From assembly GCA_029562045.1 (NCBI GenBank), contig JAKQWJ010000199.1, positions 1 through 19,649 on the forward strand: a stretch of DNA of 19,649 nucleotides, written 5' to 3'. This stretch comes from Spirochaetota bacterium. GTDB taxonomy: Bacteria; Spirochaetota; Spirochaetia; DTKZ01. Position numbers and translations under genes: made by a program. Under the pieces are notes generated by a model, which saw nothing but the letters and a program-made list of their open reading frames with translations, was not told the origin of the DNA and ran no database searches. This document shows positions 16,017 through 19,649 of this stretch, piece by piece; the first letter of the stretch is position 1, and each line of letters begins with the position of its first letter.

Positions 16017-16363
16017 ATGAAAAAGGTTGCGCTGCTGGCTTTCCGGGGGAACCCATGTGTTTCGTCCATGTTCTGCTGAACGCCCTGGACATGCGGGAGA
16101 AAGGTTTCGATGTGGCCATCATCCTGGAGGGGGCCGCGACCAAGGCCGCCGCGGAAATGGCCGTGGAAGGGGCGGATTTCCACTCCCTCTACGTGCAGGC
16201 CCGCCAGAGCGGTCTCATCGACTGCGTCTGCAAGGCCTGCTCCGCCAAGATGGGCGTCCTGGAAAGCATCGAAACACAGAAACTGCCCTGGGGCTCGGAC
16301 ATGAAGGGACACCCCTCACTGGCCACCTACGTCGAGGAAGGCTACCAGATCATCACACTGTAA
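16017..16363 (+). pseudogene. DsrE-like protein interrupted by a one-base frameshift
   Basis: The ATG at 16017, with GAGGAG at 16005-16010, opens MKKVALLAFRGNP and then hits TGA at 16077 after reading out of frame. The rest of the protein continues in another frame from 16055 (MCFVHVLLNALDMREKG) to the TAA at 16361-16363. Joined by one added base between 16050 and 16054, the product is a complete DsrE/DsrF-like small protein of about 115 residues. It carries a CVCKACSAKMG cysteine cluster suited to sulphur relay or redox chemistry. One base is missing relative to the expected ORF, in or next to the GGGGGAACCC run. It could be a sequence error, a real mutation, or re-initiation at 16055; the slip site does not match a canonical -1 heptamer. 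Confidence 0.75.
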
Positions 16364-16364
16364 A

Positions 16365-16403
16365 TTGTTTGTTTTCTATATTTAAAATAGTACTATATAG
16401 CCC
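16365..16403 (+). promoter_or_regulatory. AT-rich promoter-like gap before the NHL/thioredoxin gene
   Basis: This is the most AT-rich stretch of the GC-rich part of the window. A TTGTTT (16369-16374) lies 16 bases before TACTAT (16391-16396), a plausible sigma-70 -35/-10 pair. A perfect 10-base palindrome ATAGTACTAT occupies 16387-16396 and overlaps the -10, so a repressor could bind there. A transcript starting 6-8 bases after the -10 would begin at or beside the ATG at 16404. No Shine-Dalgarno is present, so the mRNA may be leaderless. Confidence 0.5.
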
Positions 16404-18476
16404 ATGAAAAGACATGTTCTCGTCGCCGCCTCGGTCGCGGCGGTTTTTGCCCTCCTCGCCGGCCCCCTCTGGGCAGGCGGCGGTTCGGAGAAAAAAAAGG
16501 ACCCCGCCCCGGCGGGCTCCATCGCGTCTGAAGCGGTCCCCGAAGCGGGAACCCCTGCCCGGACCGCCCCCGTCCAGGCCAGGTCCTGGGCCGGGACCAT
16601 CCCCGCCCCGGAGTTTCCTTCGGGCATGGAATGGCTCAACGTGGATGTCCCGCCCACCCTGGCATCCCTGAAAGGCAAGGTGGCGCTGCTGGACTTCTGG
16701 ACCTACGGCTGCATCAACTGCATCCACAATCTCCCGTACATCGAAAAACTGCGGAAGGAGTTCCCCGACGAACTGGTGGTTCTGGGGGTTCATTCCGCCA
16801 AGTTCGCCACCGAGGGGAAAACCGAAAACCTCCGGAACATCATTCTCCGGTACGGCATCGGCTACCCGGTGGTGAATGACGCGGATTTCGCGGTCTGGAG
16901 CATCTGGGGTCCCCAGGGCTGGCCCACCCTGGCGCTCATCGACCCCGCGGGGAACATCGTGGGCGCGCAAAGCGGCGAGGGGTTTTACGACACCTTCCGG
17001 GAGATCATCGTCTCCCTCATCGCCGAGTTCCGGGCCCGGGGACAGATAGACCCCCGGCCCCTGGAGGTCAAACTCGAAAGGGAGGGAAGACCCTCGCCCC
17101 TCCTGTCCTTCCCCGGCAAGGTGCGGGCGGATTCCCCGGGGGACCGTCTCTTCATCGCCGACTCCGGGCGGGACAGGGTAATCCTCGCCCGGCCGGCGGA
17201 CGGGGAGATTCTGGACATCATCGGCGGGGGCCCGGGGTTTTCCGACGGAGATTTCCGGGAAGCGCGATTCCGTAACCCCCAGGGAATGGCCCTGTCCCCT
17301 GATGGAAGCACCCTCTATGTGGCGGACACAGGCAATCACGCCATCCGGGCGGTGGATCTCCGGCGGAAACGGGTCGGCACCATCGCCGGCACCGGGACCC
17401 AGGCGGAGGAATACCCTCCCGAGCCGGGAACGGGAGTCAGGACCGCCCTGTCCTCCCCCTGGGACCTGGAATCCGACGGCCCCTTCCTGTACATCGCCAT
17501 GGCGGGCTCCCATCAGATATGGCGGATGGACACCCGAAGCGGGGAACTGAAACCCCTGGCGGGAAGCGGCGCCGAGGGCGTCCTGGACGCCCCCGGGGCG
17601 GAGGCGGAACTGGCCCAGCCCAGTGGACTCTCCCTGTCCCCGGACCGGAGGCTGTACTTCGCCGATTCCGAGGCCAGTTCCATCCGCTGGGTGGACCTGT
17701 CCCGGGAGGACGCGCCGGTCTTCACCCTGGCGGGAAGCGGCGTCGGCCTCTTCGAATTCGGCGCCGATGACGGAAGGGGCAGGGACGCCCGGTTTCAGCA
17801 CCCTCTGGGCGTTCTGTGGCGCCGGGACGGCATCTTTGTGGCGGACACCTACAATCACCGCATACGCCGGATCGATCCGGCCACGGCGGAGGTCTCCACC
17901 ATCGCCGGGGGGGACGGTGGTTATCGGGACGGCGCGGAGGCCCGGTTCAATGAACCCGGCGGCATCACCCAGGCGGGGGAAAAACTCGTCGTGGCGGACA
18001 CCAACAACCACTCCATCCGGGTGGTGGACCCTGTATCTGGAAAGACCTCCACCCTGGTTCTGAAGGGCTACGAGAAGTTTGCCCGCCGCCAGTTCGGGGG
18101 AACAGCTCCGGCAGTCCGGCTCCCCTCCGCCGCAGCGGACCCGGGACCGGCGGAAATCCGGATCCACCTGCAGCTCCCCCGAGGCTACAAGCCCAACGTC
18201 GAAGCCGCCTCCGCCTTCAGCCTGAAGGTGGAAGGATCGGGGATCCGGCTTACCGGCCCGACGGAGCTCGTCCTCCCTGGCCCCACCTTTCCCCTGCGCT
18301 TTTCCGCCGACTTCTCTCCCGGAGAGGGGGTCCTGGTTCTGGAACTAAGCCTGGTCTACTGCGAGGAGGGAAAGGAGAGCCTCTGCTACCTGGAGCGAAA
18401 AACTCTGGAACTTCCCTACCGGATCGCTACTGGAGCGGGGAGGAATCTTGATTTTAGGTACACCGTCTTGCCTTAA
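16404..18476 (+). CDS. Secreted thioredoxin-like and NHL-repeat protein (NHLRC2-like)
   Basis: This 690-residue protein has a signal peptide (about 1-24, cut near PLWA-GGG) and then a Pro/Ala-rich linker. A thioredoxin/TlpA-like domain (about 65-215) has active site C103-I-N-C106 in TYGCINCIHN and a cis-proline P174 in GWPTLALID. A beta-propeller of NHL repeats follows (about 230-565; recurring LYVADTGNHAIRAVD and VADTYNHRIRRID), then a C-terminal beta-sandwich (about 585-680). Its C653 and C661 recall the DsbD alpha-domain disulphide region. The architecture matches NHLRC2. It is likely a periplasmic disulphide or thiol enzyme; its substrate is unknown. It has its own upstream promoter-like gap. 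The last 12-16 codons use a visibly different codon style, so the C-terminus may have been altered by an adjacent junction. Confidence 0.86.
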   Translation: MKRHVLVAASVAAVFALLAGPLWAGGGSEKKKDPAPAGSIASEAVPEAGTPARTAPVQARSWAGTIPAPEFPSGMEWLNVDVPPTLASLKGKVALLDFWTYGCINCIHNLPYIEKLRKEFPDELVVLGVHSAKFATEGKTENLRNIILRYGIGYPVVNDADFAVWSIWGPQGWPTLALIDPAGNIVGAQSGEGFYDTFREIIVSLIAEFRARGQIDPRPLEVKLEREGRPSPLLSFPGKVRADSPGDRLFIADSGRDRVILARPADGEILDIIGGGPGFSDGDFREARFRNPQGMALSPDGSTLYVADTGNHAIRAVDLRRKRVGTIAGTGTQAEEYPPEPGTGVRTALSSPWDLESDGPFLYIAMAGSHQIWRMDTRSGELKPLAGSGAEGVLDAPGAEAELAQPSGLSLSPDRRLYFADSEASSIRWVDLSREDAPVFTLAGSGVGLFEFGADDGRGRDARFQHPLGVLWRRDGIFVADTYNHRIRRIDPATAEVSTIAGGDGGYRDGAEARFNEPGGITQAGEKLVVADTNNHSIRVVDPVSGKTSTLVLKGYEKFARRQFGGTAPAVRLPSAAADPGPAEIRIHLQLPRGYKPNVEAASAFSLKVEGSGIRLTGPTELVLPGPTFPLRFSADFSPGEGVLVLELSLVYCEEGKESLCYLERKTLELPYRIATGAGRNLDFRYTVLP

Positions 18477-18522
18477 GCCTTTAGCGGATCTTGACTCCCC
18501 GGAAAGCTCGGATCCAAAGGGC

Positions 18523-19209
18523 TCAGGTCGTTTTTCCTGCCTTCAAAGCCTTCCGTTTTTCCCGGAAATTCTTGTAGGTTCTGGTACTAGTCACCACCGT
18601 CAGGATGATTATCACCAGCAGAATGAGGGAAACCGGGCGGGTAAAAAACGGCACAAGGCTTCCCTGGGAAACCATCAAAGCCCTCCTAAGGTTTTCGTCT
18701 GCCATAGGACCCAAAATCACTCCGATTACCAGCGGAGGGACCGGATACCCCATTTCGGTAAAATAATAGGTCAGGATGCCCACAGGCACCATGAGCCAGA
18801 GATTGAACACTTTCATTCCCAGGGCATAGGAACCGATGAGACACAGGACTGCCACAACTGGCATAAACAGTGCCGGAGGAACCCGCAGGAGTTTAATCAC
18901 CTGTTTTGCCAGGAGAATCCCTATAATATACATCGCCACAGCGGCCATGAGCAGAATGGCCGTGACTTCCAGGACGAATGTGGGCTGAACTACCTGGAGC
19001 ATGGGTCCCGGAGCGATACCGTGGAGCAAGAGAGCTCCTAGTAGCATTGCCGCCGGTGGGCTGCCAGGAATCCCCAAGGACAGAAGGGGGATCATGGCCC
19101 CACCGATACATGCATTGTTGGCGGTTTCGGAGGCGATGATGCCCTCGTAGGCGCCCTGGCCAAACTTTTCCGGAGTCCTGGAGGTGTTCTTTGCTGTTCC
19201 GTAGGAGCT
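18523..19209 (-). pseudogene. tctA: TctA-family transporter permease, C-terminal part only, fused to foreign N-terminus
   Basis: The C-terminal roughly 228 residues of this frame resemble the TctA large permease of tripartite tricarboxylate transporters, which is normally about 500 residues with 10-12 membrane helices. Recognisable elements are RTPEKFGQGAYEGI, the conserved ETANNACIGGAMIPLLSLGIPGS loop, HGIAPGPML, and GPMADENLRRAL near the end, with several hydrophobic helices between. The N-terminal half, including the first substrate-binding GxxxGxxPG-type repeat, is missing and replaced by an unrelated sequence from the same open frame. No TctB or TctC partner is in the window. Composition is clearly less GC-rich than the rest. 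The product is very unlikely to be a functional transporter. Confidence 0.82.
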
Positions 19210-19649
19210 AAAGATATTTGGAATGAATTCTTCATTATATGTAACCAAAGTATAAGCTATAATTATATCTTCTTCTTCAATGGTCAGGCTGAATTTTGTA
19301 GCTGCAAGGCACATTGCAGTCTTAATTATGTGCTGCTGTTTTCTGCGCAAAAGAAAGGAAAGACTAGCATCAAGATGCTCTGAGGAATTACAGTAGATTT
19401 TGTAAAGAGCTTGTGTGGCAGTTTTTGAAAACTTGAACTCACCTTGGAAATTGTAAAGCTTTTTAAGTAACATGATGAGTTTTATTCTGTCCTCTTCTAG
19501 TGGAGAGGATGGAAAAGTTATCTTTAGGTCAGCGCTCTTAGAACCATAGACGAAGATGGCGCGACTAAAGAACCCTCCTTCATTCGCGGAGTTCCCAAAG
19601 ATTTTCCCTAGACCTCCTGGAGTCATACCTCCAAGCATGTTAATGGTAG
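19210..19649 (-). mobile_element. DUF3987-like phage/plasmid primase-helicase fragment (5' end beyond window)
   Basis: Upstream of the TctA part, the same frame encodes about 145 residues starting LGGMTPGGLGKIFG and NEGGFFSRAIFVYG, which I recognise as the end of the AAA/helicase region of DUF3987-type replication proteins. A helical region follows (PLEEDRIKLIMLLKKLYNF, LLRRKQQHIIKTAMCLAATK). The frame has no stop at the window edge, so the start lies outside; the ATG at 19638 is internal. The segment is strikingly AT-rich, with codon use unlike both the core genome and the TctA part. It is probably a remnant of a mobile element, or a chimeric assembly. Confidence 0.6.

Noticed and set aside
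16041..16057. Programmed -1 ribosomal frameshift in the DsrE-like gene
   Set aside because: The in-frame codons around the break (CGG GGG AAC CCA) do not form an X XXY YYZ slippery heptamer, and no clear downstream pseudoknot was seen. A plain indel is simpler.

Overview
The window is a dense, high-GC bacterial chromosome segment of about 18.4 kb followed by about 1.2 kb of different base composition. Gene content and order suggest a spirochaete (Spirochaetales-like), although I ran no search. The pointers are rpoN-hpf-hprK-ptsH next to an NtrY/NtrX pair, lexA inside that operon, and large secreted or TPR proteins in overlapping operons. No stretch over 300 bases lacks a gene. I saw no tRNA, rRNA or CRISPR array.

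Region 1 (1-7057, + strand) reads as one long operon: the 3' end of rpoN (sigma-54), the ribosome hibernation factor hpf, HPr kinase/phosphorylase hprK, HPr, a DUF4390-like exported protein, an NtrY-like sensor kinase, an NtrX-like sigma-54 activator, lexA, and holA (DNA polymerase III delta). Several junctions are ATGA start/stop overlaps, which indicates translational coupling. The set joins sigma-54 transcription, its activator, the HPr Ser-phosphorylation switch and the SOS repressor in one transcription unit.

Region 2 (7061-8866, - strand) is uvrC. It converges on holA with a 3 bp gap. Its start codon lies only 15 bp from the divergent gene on the other side.

Region 3 (8882-16363, + strand) is a second tightly overlapped operon. 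It encodes a secreted LamG + fibronectin-III protein, a 1260-residue TPR protein with a proline-rich linker and a long acidic hexapeptide repeat, an HDOD signalling protein, a metallo-beta-lactamase-fold hydrolase, and a DsrE-like protein broken by a one-base frameshift. I do not recognise this combination as a named system, so it is the best candidate for an undescribed pathway.

Region 4 (16364-18476, + strand) begins with a 40 bp AT-rich promoter-like gap, then a secreted thioredoxin/NHL-repeat protein resembling NHLRC2.

Region 5 (about 18430-19649, - strand) departs in base composition and codon use. One reading frame joins a DUF3987-like (phage/plasmid primase-helicase) fragment to the C-terminal part of a TctA transporter permease. 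This is either a recombination scar or a chimeric assembly near the end of the sequence.
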